NCBI RefSeq assembly: GCF_001649575.2 | Contig: NC_051450.1 | Coordinates: 15,908,378-15,972,377, forward strand | Direction: 5' to 3' | DNA from: Kryptolebias marmoratus | Lineage: Eukaryota; Chordata; Actinopteri; Cyprinodontiformes; Rivulidae | DNA length: 64,000 nucleotides | Notes under the pieces: model-generated | Databases searched by the model: none | What the model saw: the letters and a program-made list of their open reading frames with translations, nothing else | What the model was told of the DNA's origin: nothing | Position numbers and translations under genes: made by a program | Shown: piece by piece, positions 34,430-47,223 of the stretch | How positions within the stretch are numbered: position 1 is the first letter of the stretch | Layout: each line of letters begins with the position of its first letter

Positions 34430-37400
34430 CAACACAGTGATTTTTTTTCTTTCTGTTGCTGTTTTTTCCCCTCGACTCCAGCGACTGGATTCCATTTTAG
34501 CAGTATTACTCTTCAAACAAGACGTTTAACATCCAGACACTTCAGCACAATGTCAGCTTTTTATGTTTTTTTTTTTTTCCCAGGAAATGTATTATATGTT
34601 ACCGGTGCAGTTGATGAATGCAGGACTTTCGGGTCAATGTGAGTTTAAAAGCTCTCCGGAGCCCAAATGGAGCTTTAAGGCTGCTAAATGGATGCGTGGG
34701 CCACTTCATCCGAAGGCCCTCCGCCTCCGCGCCGAGTGGATTAACCGATGATCCTTGCCTCCTCCGCTCGCCGTGACCTTCAGGTACTCGCCAGCGCGTG
34801 CACAAATCCAAAAAATAAATAAATAAATTCACAGATCGTGTTGAGAGGAGGACCGTGCTGGAGACTCGAAATGGTTTTGGAGCTTGTCACGCTGCGTTGT
34901 GCTCGGTGTGGATTCATTAGGAATAAAAAAAAAAGAGATTTTTTTGTAAAAACATTCCCATTTGTTGGCAACCTTTACTGTGATTTAGAGGCTTTCAGGT
35001 TAAAGTAATAATTCAAACTTTTTTAAACAATATCTTACCTGTTGTGGATAACTCTTCGGGCGGCCTCAGCTCAGAGAAATACGTCATTTCTGACTGGGCT
35101 GATGAGCTAATGGCTAGTCTGAGCCGGGCCCAGCTTCAAACAGGGTTACCGCCATCTTAAAACGGCTCCAGTCTCAAACGCTTTATAGCAACTCTTCCAA
35201 ACGCTACTTTATAAACCTTTTACACCACTGTCAAATCTGATTATGCGGTTATTTTAGGAGAAATATTAGGATTCTCCTGCAGGAAGTGCCCAGGCTGGAC
35301 AGGAAGTGCTACAGCTGTGGCGGATGACCAAAGAATTCTATCATTTAATGCAGAATTAAAATTGGTGTAAAGGAGCGTGGGGATTTGGAGCTGTTTTAAG
35401 ACGGCGGTAATCCACTTCGGTCTAAACTAAATGAAATTATCTACAACAGGTAAGATGCTGAATGTTCACAGCGTTTCCACAGATTAATTTCAACAGATCT
35501 GACGTCTCACTTTAACCGATCGAGCAGGATTGTAAAGGCTCCTCCGCGATGGTCCTCAGATCGGTGCGTTGTAAATAAAACTTTTCAACAATAATGGTGA
35601 ATATTTCTCAGGCTGGTGTTTGCACGCGTGCACCTGGTTTTCCTGCGAAGGCCACGCAGGGTTGAGATGGTTGAAATCGATACGTAATTCCCAGCAGGGG
35701 GTTGAAAACGTTCAGCGTTTCACGTTTCAGGGCTGTGATCCAGACATGAAAGCAAACAGAGGCTGAGATGATTTGCCGTTTTTGTGGTTTTCGGCTACAT
35801 ATGAACTCGTTCAGTTCGGTATTGCTCATCTGTAACAACAATGAACATTTAAAGCTTGAATAATGCAAAAAAACTACATCCAGCGACATGAAATGCAAGA
35901 GAGCGGGGTGGTGAAATATATTTAGGTTATGGTTTTTATCAGCATTAGCGTTGCTAAAAATGTTTTATTTGTCCTTAATTGCTGCTCGAGGAAAAGTTTC
36001 AGGGTCAACAAAAAAGGCGTTTTCCCCTTTGGGATCGGCTACATGCTGTGTTTTCATCCAAAGACTCCATGTTTTTTTGACTTTTAATCCAGAAGGGAAA
36101 GCAAGCTTGTGAAGACGGTGACCATCATGGCGAAATATATTCTGTAAGAATCTCGACTTTGTCAAAATGTGTATTTAAAGGCCTACAGTTCCACCACCTT
36201 TAATAGGTTTTAAAAACAAACAAAAACAGGCGATATCGTAGCTGTGTCGGTCAAACCTCGTTAAACGTTCTGCTCGGTTTCGTGCGATATTATGAGACAT
36301 CGATCAGGAGAGTGTGTTAGGGACGACTGTCGGCTACTACCACGCCAAATTTACCACCGCTAAGAGATATTTTGCTAACAGACAGGCAGAAGTTTTGATA
36401 TTGCTGATTCTCGGCTACAACCGCACCAATTTTTAGCTCAATGTCTTCTAATAAAACGGCTGATTTGTGGCCACGTTTGTGTTTCCTAAGAGCAGTTGGC
36501 TGTGGCAGCCATCTTGGAAGGAGCTAGGTGGAAAAGTGATTTAGTTTTGAGAGTTTGATTCAAATCACTGCGGGCGATTTCCCGAGAAGCTGCAACTGTT
36601 TGAATGATCAGAAACAGAAATTTATTTATTTATTTTACGACTCGAGCCCTCACCCGCCGCCGTTAAGTTGGGCATTAAACTCTGACGGTGTTCAAAGCGC
36701 GCCCGCTGCTCGTTGGAAAGGCCCTCGTGGAGCTTCACGGTGGGGCGCTCCGGCTCAGAGTCTTTTAATTTGGACCTCGACGAGCGCCGAGCCCTCTGAT
36801 GAAGCCCGGCGCCGACTAATGCCAGCTCTCTGTCAGATCTCTCTTTGTAGTTTTCTCCAAAATTCCCCCCCCCCCCGCAAAAAAAATGAAACTGACTAAT
36901 GGATGAGTGTTTTCACGTCGTAAGATTTTGGAAAGGAAAGATGATGAAAAGAGATCAAAACCTCGCGGTCAAGCGAAGTAGGCCAGTGAGCTATTTTTAA
37001 AACTTCAATTCCAATTTGGGCTAAATTGACTTTGCGTTTTAAAAAAACTTCTTCGCAATGTCGTTTTTCCAAGAACGTGTCCGAACGTCACAATTAGCAG
37101 ACGGCTGTTCCTCGTTTGTTGATTTACACGTGGCTAAATCTGACCAACCTTGTGTGACAGATAATTTGTTACGCAGAGCCACCTGGGTGGCTCTAATTAG
37201 AAACCATTTGGAAAGGGCAAATAATTAGATCATCCAATCAAATTAAGGTTAAATCATAGTGCTTATAAAATGTAGCGTGTCATGTTAAAACCTTAAGAAA
37301 ATCAGCTTTTAATTAATCAAATGTACTTTTTGTTTGTTTTTATGGTATCTGTAAGTGCTGTTACATCCACTTTAATTATTTTCTTTATGAAATGTTGCCT

Positions 37401-37850
37401 GACAGGAATACAGCTGGGTTTTGTTTACTGCAGTAAAGGTGGAATAAGTTATTGAGAAGTGCTGAAACAACTTTTAAATGTTTGGTTCGGTTGTTTTGAC
37501 ACTGCTGGGTCGTCCTGTGGAAAGCACGGCTTTTCTAATTTACATGCAAACAATGTTTTTTTTGCACAGGTGCACCTGAAAGGTTTGGGACTTCGTTGGG
37601 CGGGCTCCGTGCTGTCGGTTTAATTTTCCCTGCTGCTCCTCTATAAAATTAAATTGGACCGAGAACAAAATACATAGGGCACAAAAAACAACAACAACAG
37701 CTGAGGGTTTGAAAGGGGAAATGTTTGCATGTTTATTGTGCCAAGTCAAGCTCAACGTTATCATGGGTTTTGTTATTTATTTACTAAATAGTCCAGAAGG
37801 AAATAAAACAACGATAGGATACATTATAATGGGCTGGATGTGAACACGTA
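34430..37850. other. Start of the 26-kb gene-free interval after drd3
   Basis: It holds the inverted-repeat element at 35034-35454 and copies of the TTTTGCTAACAGACA family at 36311-36525. The rest is AT-moderate with homopolymers and no exon recognised on either strand. 34430-34830 may be drd3 3' UTR. Confidence 0.4.
35034..35454. mobile_element. MITE-like element with CTTACCTGTTGTAGATAA ends
   Basis: The left end CTTACCTGTTGTGGATAA (35034-35051) matches the reverse complement of 35437-35454 at 17 of 18 positions. Inner segments also face each other: TTACCGCCATCTTAAAACGG (about 35146-35165) against TTTTAAGACGGCGGTAA (about 35394-35410). It is non-coding. A smaller relative lies at 54732-54858. 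Confidence 0.7.
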
Positions 37851-37853
37851 AAG

Positions 37854-38470
37854 TTAGCTACATTAGCTCTTCGTCGAGCAGCTAATAAAATGTAGCTTCA
37901 AGCCCACAAGCTAACTCTTGTTAGCTAACATTTTGCTAGGTTTCCCACCATTAATATATGAAGAAGTGTATTTATCTTTAAGTAGCCAACTAGCTAACAT
38001 TTTGTTCACTAGTGGGTTAGCAAATGAGCTTTAGCTTCATTTTAGCTACATTAGCTCTTAGTCAAGCAGCTAATAAATGTAGCATAAAGCTAACAAGCTA
38101 GCTCTTGTTAACTAACATTTTGCTAAGTTTACCACCATAAATATATATATACAAGAAGTGTATTTATCCATAGGTAACCAACTAGCTAACATTTTGTTCA
38201 CTAGTGGGTTAACAAATGAGCTTTAGCTTCATTTTAGCTACATTAGCTTTTCTTAGTCGCACAGTTAATAAAATGTAGCATAAAGCCCACAATCTAACTC
38301 TTGTTAGCTCACATTTTGCTAAGTTTCCCACCATAAATATACACAAGGAGTGTAGGTAACCAACTAGCTTAACTAGTATGTTAGCAAGTTGGTTTTAGCT
38401 ACATTAGCTGTGCTTCATTGAATAGCTAATGAAACCATAGCTAACACTGTATGCTAATTTCATTAGCTAA
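37854..38470. repeat. TAGC-rich higher-order tandem array, ~190-bp period
   Basis: TTAGCTACATTAGC starts at 37854, 38042, 38234 and 38395, spacings of 188, 192 and 161. Each unit carries AGCTAATAAA, GCATAAAGC, CTCTTGTTAGCTAACATTTT, CCACCATAAATATA and CAACTAGCTAACATTTTGTT in the same order. Units are filled with short palindromic words (AGCT, TTAGCTAA). The array is non-coding. Confidence 0.85.
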
Positions 38471-38479
38471 GGCTACTTA

Positions 38480-41400
38480 GTGTTTTGTGTCTAGTTTCTT
38501 AAAGTTTTCATAGGACTAAGTTGCGGTAAAAGTAAAATGAGAAACATGCATATTCATTACCAAACATTTCATATTACTTTCAAAACTGTGTTATGCTGTT
38601 TTAATCAAAATACCCGTAGAGAGCTGAGACTGCATTTTGTTTAAAAAAAACAAACAAACATCCAGATATGTTTGTTTCTAATCTCTTTCCTGTTGTTTAG
38701 AGATTATAAAAAATTAATGAAACAGTTTGCTATAAAAGTTTGAGTTATCTAGTTAAGGTTTTGACAATTATAGTCTGTTTTGCTTCAAACCAAAGCGTTT
38801 GCTGCTAATAGGACTGTGTTTTGTTGTTTGAATCAGAAACCCGGAGGGAGCTGAGATTGCATTTTGCTCCAAAACAGCCAAATACATTGGCGTGATCTAG
38901 TTAGCTTTTTGACCATTTCAGTCTATTGTGCTTCCAAACGAAGTGTCTGCTGCTGAGAGGGCACAAAAAGAAAAATGCGTGATTTGAATGCCTTCAAAGC
39001 TGTTGTGTGTCGCAGCGTTTGTGGTTGGATAACGGACGTGCAAACTAATCTTCCCTGAACTTCCGTCTTTGTGAACAGACATTACAAGATATTAATATGC
39101 TCCGCGGCTATGCCTGAGAGGACACATGCGTGGCCTTCGGGGGGATAAAGCTACTTGCTGATGTGTGCACGTTCCCGCAATAACAAACAAGCGCTTCCTT
39201 TCTATCTGTGCATTAATGAAGCGTGCAGGATGAAGACGAGATCTGAACTGGTCGAAGTAACCGGGAGGGACGGGGAGGCTCATAAGCAAAGGGGGGTTCA
39301 TCCATGAGTGAAAGGTAGAGTTTGACGGCTCGCCTCATTATTTTTGCTTTAACACGAAGGAAGTAAAAGGATGAATGCGAGGCGGCGTTCATGCGTTTAT
39401 CAGCGGGGCCTCAGAAGGAAAAGGGGGATGCTCGCTTGAATGACGGCTGCTCCTTGTGTAATTATAACGCACCCGGGCTCCCGCGTGTATAAACTCCAAC
39501 TTTTCATTTCCATATTGCCCGAGGAGGTAAAATACACGGTACGAGGCAAAGGTTTCACCGGAATGGGTAGCTGGGTCCAAACCTACAGCCCCCTTGATTT
39601 TCCTGTTTTCGTAAAGATGGCGAGCAATTCTCCACCTGCTTCGTTTTTCTGTCATAACGGATTTTAAAGATCTCCCCCACCCATCCGCCCCGTATCTGTG
39701 GGTGGACAAACACGCACTATGATGAGCAGCTACAGCGTTTAACAGTGGATAATGATGATGGATCAAGATGTTGATTACAGTCAGTAGTGGCAACACGCCT
39801 CAAGTCTGTCACGGTCCCGTTTTTTTTTTTTTTTTTTTCAGCCAACACTCATCCTCCCACCAGCGTGTCAAGGCAACACAACAATCATCCTCCCCTCCCT
39901 GTCGTCTGTGCCGCCTGGCTGATCATTTAGCGTCATTTTGAGGTGGGAAGGTCAAGTGTTGGGACGTACGGATCAGTCAAGCCCGAAACCACGACCCCCT
40001 CCTGGCTTTATTTTACTTTTCTAACCGTTTATTCCCGCTGCAGGGGCTGAAGTGTTGCAGAAGTGTGAAACATTTACTTCTTGCCGAAAGACTAAACCCG
40101 ATAAAGGACGGGCAACGGCAAAAGACGTCCCTCGAATTGTTCTCCATTTCCCGAATTCTGCAACACCATCAACATTTCAAACCACTCTTTACTTTGTCAC
40201 TGTGTATTTTTTATGGTTTTATTTCATCTTCTATAGCGATCATGAGTAAAGTAGCGCCCAGTCCTACGAATGGCTTCATTTCTTCCCCCTGACTTTGCCC
40301 TATGATCATCCGTTTTTATCGATTTGCCTGCAGTTTGAGGACATTTCCTCAGAGACATGCCTACAGATGTTGTGACCTTGGGTTTGTTGGGTTTTATTTT
40401 GTAGGCCGAGTTCATTTTCATATGTCCTGTTTTGGGCGTTGTTTGCTCCTCATTCATCGATCAGCCCGAACTGCGCCCACTCAGTTGTCACTCGTCTCCC
40501 GGCTCTTGCTCCTTTCCCGTCGGGTTTCTTTGTGTCCCCCGTTTGGACGTGTTTTGTTCAGTTGTCGTTGCTGCCTCGACAATTAGTTGTTTTGGGTTTT
40601 TTTTTTAAATTCTCACTTTACTGGCCTATCTGCACTCATGTCCTCAAGAAAAAAATACAATTCCTGACTATGTATTTTATCAAAACAAGCAATGAATGTC
40701 TTTCTTGGTAGGGTAGAAACAAAAAGTGGTGGTTACTGAGGAAACGGGTACAAAAAATACCCCAGACTAAGGGGGATGCTCTTATTTTGAAAGGCGTCAT
40801 TGGGTTGTAGAAGACACCTCGATAGCTGGTTTACAAAAGCTTTATCTTGCACCCTGCAGGTGACCGAACTGTTCTAGGATTATTAACTTTAAGATGCCTG
40901 AATCTGAAATTTATAAAATGGAAATCCTGATTTCACTGATCGGGCAGCTCCTCCCAAACGTGACTGGCCTCCGGGAAGCTCTTATCTTTCCGAGGGGAGG
41001 GGGGACTGAAAAGCCTCGAGAGGACAACGCTCTCCGTGTGACCGGCATTCATTAGCAGCACGGAGGTTTGGAGGAAACAATTCAGTGTGATTAAACATAA
41101 TTAGTTCTAGATGGTCGGCCAAGCGAGATATTGGTAAATAAGAGGGGAAAGGGCATATTTCGAAGCGGATCACCATGCTTCAGTCCGTCCAAGTTTCAAA
41201 TAAAGACGTATATAGAAGTTTTACCTCTCAGCTTGAAGTTTTTGACCAGAATCACATTGTTTGGGTTTTATTCTTGTCCAAAAGAAAACGGGAACATTTC
41301 TGTGTTTTTAGTGGCAGGGCTGCTAATAGAAAAGTGCCTTGGCAATTTCAAACGTGTCCTTTCACTGATTTCTTGTGCACACAGTGGTCCGTCCTTTAAA

Positions 41401-42410
41401 TTCGGGGCTGCACGACCCGACTGTCAGTGTTGTGTGAGAATGAAATAGAAGAAAGACACAAGAAATGATTAACAAAACAGCCAAAGTTTGAAGAGAAAAA
41501 AGCTGGAAGGCTCTCCTTGGATTAAAAGCACATAAAAACCGAAAGGACGACTCAAGAGTTTTGGTGGAAAAAAAACAGTTTGTAAGATTAATTTTAGCTG
41601 CAGAAAGACAACCGAAGACCTGGAGTTGTACGAGTCGTGTTCGAGGTTCATTAAGAAGTCCTCCGGATCCTTTGAAAAGCCTCCTGAGAAACATTAACAT
41701 ACGGCGCGCAGAAATGTAAATGGGCTTTCGCTTGTTCTGGGTGACCACATTGTTTCAAGGTTCCTTGAGATCCTCTCCTGCGGAACGAGATTAAAGGGCA
41801 AACGCTGCCGCCCTGCGAATTACCATCACAATGTGGCCGTGGGCACATTATCCGAACTCCCGGGTCTGAATCGGGAAAACTACTTTTGGAGGTAATGAAC
41901 AGACACGAAGTAAAACAGTGTTAGGGACAAAAAAAAAACGACACCTTCATACCGATCAGGATTCATCTGAGAAACACCAGGGGAACGCTCCATGGAGCAA
42001 ATATCCCTTCAATATGGAGATTTCTGTATTTCCCAAGAGAAATGGGAAAAATTGTAGTAAACTTATTGTTTTACTATCATGGAAGGGTTTCCTGTATCCG
42101 CCAATCTGCCCCTAATTGATGATTTGTGCTTCAGCAAAGCGAGGACAGGCAAACATAACGAAAGGAAGAACACTGAACATTTTTCTGCATTATTTATGTG
42201 ACAACAGCTGCTTCCAGCTCCATTCAGTTCGGTTCGTTTCACCGAGGAAAGTGAAGAAACGAGACCAAACCGTGACTCCGATTCGAGAGATTCCGGATTC
42301 AAATCCTGCTACAACCGATTGATTCCTGTTGTCAGGATTAGGGGTTTCTTTGTGTCTTGTATTTTGTTGTTTGGTTGTTTCCCGTCATCGTTCACGTCTC
42401 CTCAGTCTCT
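38480..42410. other. Gene-free interval, little recognised
   Basis: No exon passes frame, splice and family checks. A poly-T run at about 39820-39838 and AT-rich sequence are present. Frames at 39389-39796 and 40302-40711 have no domain and no splice support. Confidence 0.35.
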
Positions 42411-42530
42411 TGTTTTCCTACCACGCCCATCTTCACCTGATCCTCATTGTAATCACTTACCTGTGCCCACTTCCCCTAATTACCCTCTGGTTTTAAAACC
42501 GGGTCATCTCCTCCACTCGCTGTTTGGTTC
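42411..42530 (+). repeat. Dispersed repeat with CCACGCCCATCTTCACCTG core
   Basis: CCACGCCCATCTTCACCTG is followed by ACCTGTGCCCACTTCCCCTA, ATTACC and TTTTAAAACCGGGTCATCTC. It closely matches 52490-52585 (CCACGCCCATCTCCACCTG, then TGCCCACTTTTCCTAATTAC and TTAAAACCTGGTCATTTCC) and more weakly 1885-2020. These are three copies of one family, and the frames over them are shared repeat artefacts. Confidence 0.65.
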
Positions 42531-42679
42531 TCCTCTTGGTTTCCTCCGGGTTCGCCTCCTTCTCCTGCCAACCCGACACCTGTCGCAATACGACGCTTTC
42601 ATGTACGATTCGAAACGCCAACTAGTAAATGTTTTATATATATGCATCAGGAAGCCACCGGGTTGAGTCAAGTTTTTCC

Positions 42680-42990
42680 TTTTGGCAGCACGTAGCAGAG
42701 CGACAGGTCGGTTTGTCCTCCAGCAGTCTAAGCCTATAGCTGCAGAGCTAAAGAAGGGCTCAGGAAACCCAACCCTGACTGTAGGATTTATTAAAAGTAG
42801 ACAGAGCCTCACGGACAGAAACCGGAACTTTGTTCTACAGGAGAGGAGCCTGAGAACCGTTTTAGAAACTCTAGGAACCACGAGTACACCTGCGACCAGT
42901 AAGATCTTTAATATAAGCTGGAGGTTGGTTGTTGAGAACTTTGGATGTTAGGAGTAAAATGTTAAAATCTATTCAAAATTTTACAGGAAG
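42680..42990 (-). pseudogene. L2/CR1-type LINE reverse-transcriptase C-terminal relic
   Basis: On the minus strand the broken translation includes FKILTF, then VLVVPRVSK. This is the region just before the C-terminal end of ORF2 in fish L2-like LINEs, where LLVVPRVSKSR-type sequence is typical. Stops and frameshifts are frequent, so it is a dead fragment. Confidence 0.55.
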
Positions 42991-45900
42991 CCAAAGGACG
43001 CTGCTTTTCACGGGTTATTTTTGTCACCGTGGAGCCGGTGAGCACCTGGCGTCCCCTTCTTTTTTTCTTTTCTTTTTCCTGCCAGTCTGCAGAGCAATTA
43101 AAGCAGGAGCGCCCAACCACCTTCGCAGGAGTGGCGCGCCATGTAATCTGCATCCGTGTGCGCCGCGGAGGTCCACGGGCGCTTTTTTGCACGCGAGTCA
43201 CGGAGACGCAGAAGGGTTGTGGAGTTTTTTTTTTTGTTTTTTTTTTATTCCTATAGAGGTCAAAGAACACGCAGCATCAAATGTTGTATAATTATAGCAC
43301 ATTTAGACCCAAGCTGTCACAGTGACTCACTAATTACATGCCTTGGTGTGGTGCTTATCGTCCATTTTAAGCAGGCTGCTGACTAGACGTTCTGCTCCAA
43401 AGCTGGGGAAACAAAAAAAAAATGACCCCTTTTTTTTTTTTTTTTTTTTCCACATTCTTGCTCATTTAGAAACCTTTTAACGTTTCTCCTAAATTATTCA
43501 CCCCATCCTCACAAAGCGCCTCAACGCAATTGGTGACATTAATCAGCCGGCAGACGCGCTCCTGCAGCAGAAACCTCCACGATTTGTTTGTTTTCATGTA
43601 GGTTTTCTCGTTTTAATCTCTGCACAAAACGACTCCTGGCGTCCGTTTTCCCATTTCTTTCTTTCTTGGCTCGTCTTTGTTTTGCAGCCGAAGTTGTGTT
43701 TTTTTTGTCCACCTCCATTCCGCCATTTGATCTGAAGGGTCTTAACTGCGCCGTGGCTGCACGCTTTGTGGCTAGTTAAATAATAGACTCATAGAAGAGC
43801 AATTCAGCAACAAAAAAAAGTAGTTTTCCTTTTGTTTTGCTGGCTTAGAAGCGTTCGCCTTCGATGGATTCCCCATCAAAACACATCTAAAGAAGAAAAC
43901 CTTTTGGGCTCAAGTCATAATGGTTTAGTTAGGAGGTAATTTTTAAAATGACTCCATAATAATGTTGAAAGCACACTTTTTAAGGATACATAATCGCCTT
44001 AGGAGTATGTTTACCAGCTCTGCTTTCTTGCTTTTAGCTTTCCAAAGTTGTCTTTGTAAAAAAAAATAAATAAGAGTTTTATTTTGTGAAAACTGGACTG
44101 ATGCACAGCTTTACTTTGGTGGAAGCCAAACGCAGCCGGCGAGCACGTTTACCTCCTAGCAGCGCTCGTGCACGGCAGGGGAAGGTTGATGATTTGGGCT
44201 TGTATTGTAGCCGTGGTGTCTGGGTCCAAACTGAGCCTTAGTCGTTCGAATACCTCATCAGAGTCCAACTGGAGCGCTCCGGTGGGGCGTTAACAAACTG
44301 AATGAGCTGTAAAAATGAACTAATTAGATCACACAAATGATGATTTCTCTGAGTTGTTGTTGCCAAGAGGTTTCTGAAAGCTGTCAAACGATGAGCTGGG
44401 TTTCTAGTTTTCACTCTGCTTCTGCATTTCGGGAACAAAGACGACGATCTCTCGTGTTTCACCGTCGATCTGAGGTTTTATTTGACTAATCTGATGATTT
44501 TAGAATATTTTTCATCACACAAAACTCCCAAATCTGCTTATCGGCTTATCTTTTAAGTTCTGTATAGTTTAAATTTAAAATGTTCACACATCAAACAATC
44601 TGCAGAGTTTTTTCTGCACTTTAAAGCTGTCGTTTTGCGACTTGTCACCTCGGTTTACGAAGGGAGGATTTAGCTTCCTCCTGTGGCTCAGACAGATGAT
44701 TTTCATTGTGGAGCCACAAGAGAGAATAGAATTTATTACACTTCAGCCAAACAGGGTTCTAAGTTCATACCAGCAACAACAAAGAAGAAAAGGTATCAAA
44801 GACCCTGATGGAGCGGCGGTGCCCCCCAGCTCTTACCCGGTGACAGCTGAGACAGGCTTTTAAAGAGCGAAGCTGACGAGCGCCTCTTTCTTTTCATCTG
44901 CGCCCTGAAGAAGACCCCCCCCCCCTTTCATCTGTTGTCCAGTTTCTCATATATCCGCGCACATCTCTTCCGATTCCTTTCATATTCCGCGTTTCCTTTT
45001 CCAACGCGATCCCCCCCTCCTCTCCTCGGCTGTCCGCCCCGCTCGTCACCGTGAAGCTCGTTAATTAAACCGTCTGATCGAGAGACACCCCCCCCCGCGC
45101 CCCCGAAGGGAGCGATGTTTAATCGATGAGCACAAACAGATGACTTTCATTTCCACGCAACCCACCGCCCTGCACATCACACTTGTCTGTTTCTGTTTTT
45201 TTTTCTTTATTTTTGGTCCCCGATTGAGGGAATCGTGAGCGCTGGCGCTCGGACAATAACAAAGAGGGCCGTCGGAGCAATCTCAGTCAATCACACCACG
45301 CCGTGACAATCTCTTTCTCCCAGAAGTGGCAATAAAGAAATAGTTTCCCTGCCGCTTCAGGCCTCATTTTTGGTATCCGTGCTTCAAAATGTTCCCGTTC
45401 TTCGAACCTTTCGTTGTCCTTCCCGCTCTTTTTGATGAGCCTCCTAAACCAGGAAGTGCAAAAAGGTTTAACTAATGAGCGAAGTGGAGAAAGTTCCCCC
45501 TTCGCTGGCGTTACCTGCAACAAGGCGGCGGCGGGACGGGGTCGAGGTTTACACGCAAACGCAGCGCCCAACTATGTGCGAAGACGACGGAGAGGATGGC
45601 GTATTCATGCGTGAGGATTGGCAGGAGCACATGTGCGTGCCGCAGCCAGACAGAAGGGGGTCTGGCCTTCCCTCGGCTGCAGGCGGGATCCTGTTTCGCC
45701 CAGCTGTCCCCCCCCCCCCCCACACACACACACACACACACACCCCGCGGCCAACTCCGGGTTTGACCTCCACATCACCGGCGACAACCGTCTGACCCAG
45801 CTGGCTCCGGGAAAAACAAAAAACTGCAAATCTACAAAGAAAGCACGAGTCGCCCCTGCTCACAAAAACGGCTCCGCTTTTTTTTTTTTTTTGGCTTCCA

Positions 45901-46090
45901 GACGACGACTCTGCACGTTAAGGTCACAGGAAATAAGTGCAAAAAAAAACTATTTTTTTATCAGGACGTCTGCTGCGGAGTGTTTTCTGCTCGGACGCTT
46001 GGAATAAATATGGTTCAGCTTCTAATTCCCTCATTGAGTTATTTACTTTAAGGCTAATTCAGCCAAATTAGCTCCTCTGTTGTGTCTGGT
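42991..46090. other. Gene-free interval
   Basis: Homopolymer tracts (poly-T at 43429-43450, several poly-C runs at about 44920, 45090 and 45707) and a C-run/(CA)n microsatellite at 45707-45743 are present. No exon, RNA gene or classified repeat is recognised. Confidence 0.35.
45707..45743. repeat. Poly-C followed by (CA)n microsatellite
   Basis: About 14 C run into about 11 CA units. The overlapping frames on both strands are low-complexity artefacts. Confidence 0.95.
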
Positions 46091-47223
46091 GCCGTATTCT
46101 CCGGACTATAAGGCGCACTTAAAAGCCTTCAATTTTCTCAAAAAACGAAGTGCGTCTTATAATCCGGAGCGCCTTATATATGGAAGAAGTCGTGATGTTT
46201 TAGTACGACTTTGGTTAAACTACAAAGCTGCGCCGCTCGCAGCATCAAGTCACGTTTTGTAGCGTCGCTCGTTGGAGGCGTATCCTTCCGTGAGTTTTGA
46301 ACCGTTTGATTATCTGTGTGATCTCATAGACGGATCAGATAAATCACAAGTGTCAAACTCAAGGCCCGTGGGCCAGATCCGGCCCTTGGTGACATTTCAT
46401 CCGGCCCCCAAGATAACATTTAAACATTATTAGATCCGGCCCTGCGGTCTGCGACAGATCGAGTCTCCGTCGCTTCTCGTTTTGTTTAGTGAAGTCTACC
46501 TGCGACGGTCGCTTTGAAGCCAAGAAAACAAGTTTTTATTTCTCAGTAATCTTTGATTTTGACGTAGAAGGAGCAACAGAGAACATCGAACAGGACAGAT
46601 TGATCTCTTGTTGCAGCCAGGAAACGATATCAGGTATCCGACTTGCGTTAACGTGTGTCAAACCTACAGCGAATTTGCTTTAATGTATTTATGCCTTTTT
46701 CTGTATTTTCTTCTTGTTTCGAAGTTAAATGTTTGTAAATGTATGATCGGATTTGATTTTTTGCTGTTTTAATGGGGAAAAATCCATAATGAACGCTAAT
46801 GATGTGTCTTTTAAAGTTTGATCAGTTTTTCTTTGGTCATTAAAATATGTTTGCTCTAATTTCTTTATAAAATGTAACCGAGGAAAGGATATTTGATATG
46901 TATTACATCTAAAACCAAGGTTAATTTGTGTATTTTTTTATAAGTATTGATCCAGATTGGCCCTTGGCTGGGACTGAGTTTTTAAATTTGGCCCCTTCGT
47001 GTTACTGAGTTTGACACCCCTGATATAAATGCTGATACAGGCGAACCAGCTCCGCTAAAGCACCGAAATCCTCCATTTTCAATGGAGCGTGGCGTGAAAT
47101 TACAAAAATAACAATGCGCCTTATAGTCTGGAGCGCCTTATATATGATTAAAGTTTGAAAAGGGACCATTTATTGACAGCGCGTCTTATAATCCAGTGCG
47201 CCCTATAGTGCGGAAAATACGGC
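46091..47223. mobile_element. Terminal-inverted-repeat element of the TATAAGGCGC type, interrupted by a hAT element
   Basis: The left end (46091-46118, starting GCCGTATTCTCCGGACTATA) matches the reverse complement of 47196-47223 (starting GCCGTATTTTCCGCACTATA) at 25 of 28 positions. Subterminal sequences also mirror: GCGTCTTATAATCCGG and GAGCGCCTTATATATG occur near both ends. Removing the nested hAT copy (46345-47022) and one target duplication leaves an element of about 447 nt. It is non-autonomous; the superfamily is not assigned. Confidence 0.8.
46345..47022 (+). mobile_element. Non-autonomous hAT element with 8-bp target duplication
   Basis: The left end CACAAGTGTCAAACTCAAGG and the right end, as reverse complement, CAGGGGTGTCAAACTCAGTA give the hAT-type inverted repeat, followed by GGCCCGTGGGCCAGATCCGG. 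The flanking 8-mers are AGATAAAT (46337-46344) and ATATAAAT (47023-47030), 7 of 8 identical, as expected for the hAT superfamily. It contains the 64-codon frame 46489-46683, also found in the copies at 55896-56090 and 56218-56412. It is too short for a transposase. Confidence 0.85.

Noticed and set aside
42319..42666. 115-residue frame similar to one at 52488-52799
   Set aside because: The similarity is at DNA level, due to one dispersed repeat family; the translations are low-complexity.
45475..46007. Proline- and histidine-rich frames around 45.7 kb
   Set aside because: They translate a poly-C/(CA)n microsatellite and nothing outside it looks coding.
46489..46683. 64-residue frame present three times as a conserved protein
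   Set aside because: All three copies are parts of hAT elements, two of them from a probable assembly duplication; conservation follows from the repeat, not from protein selection.
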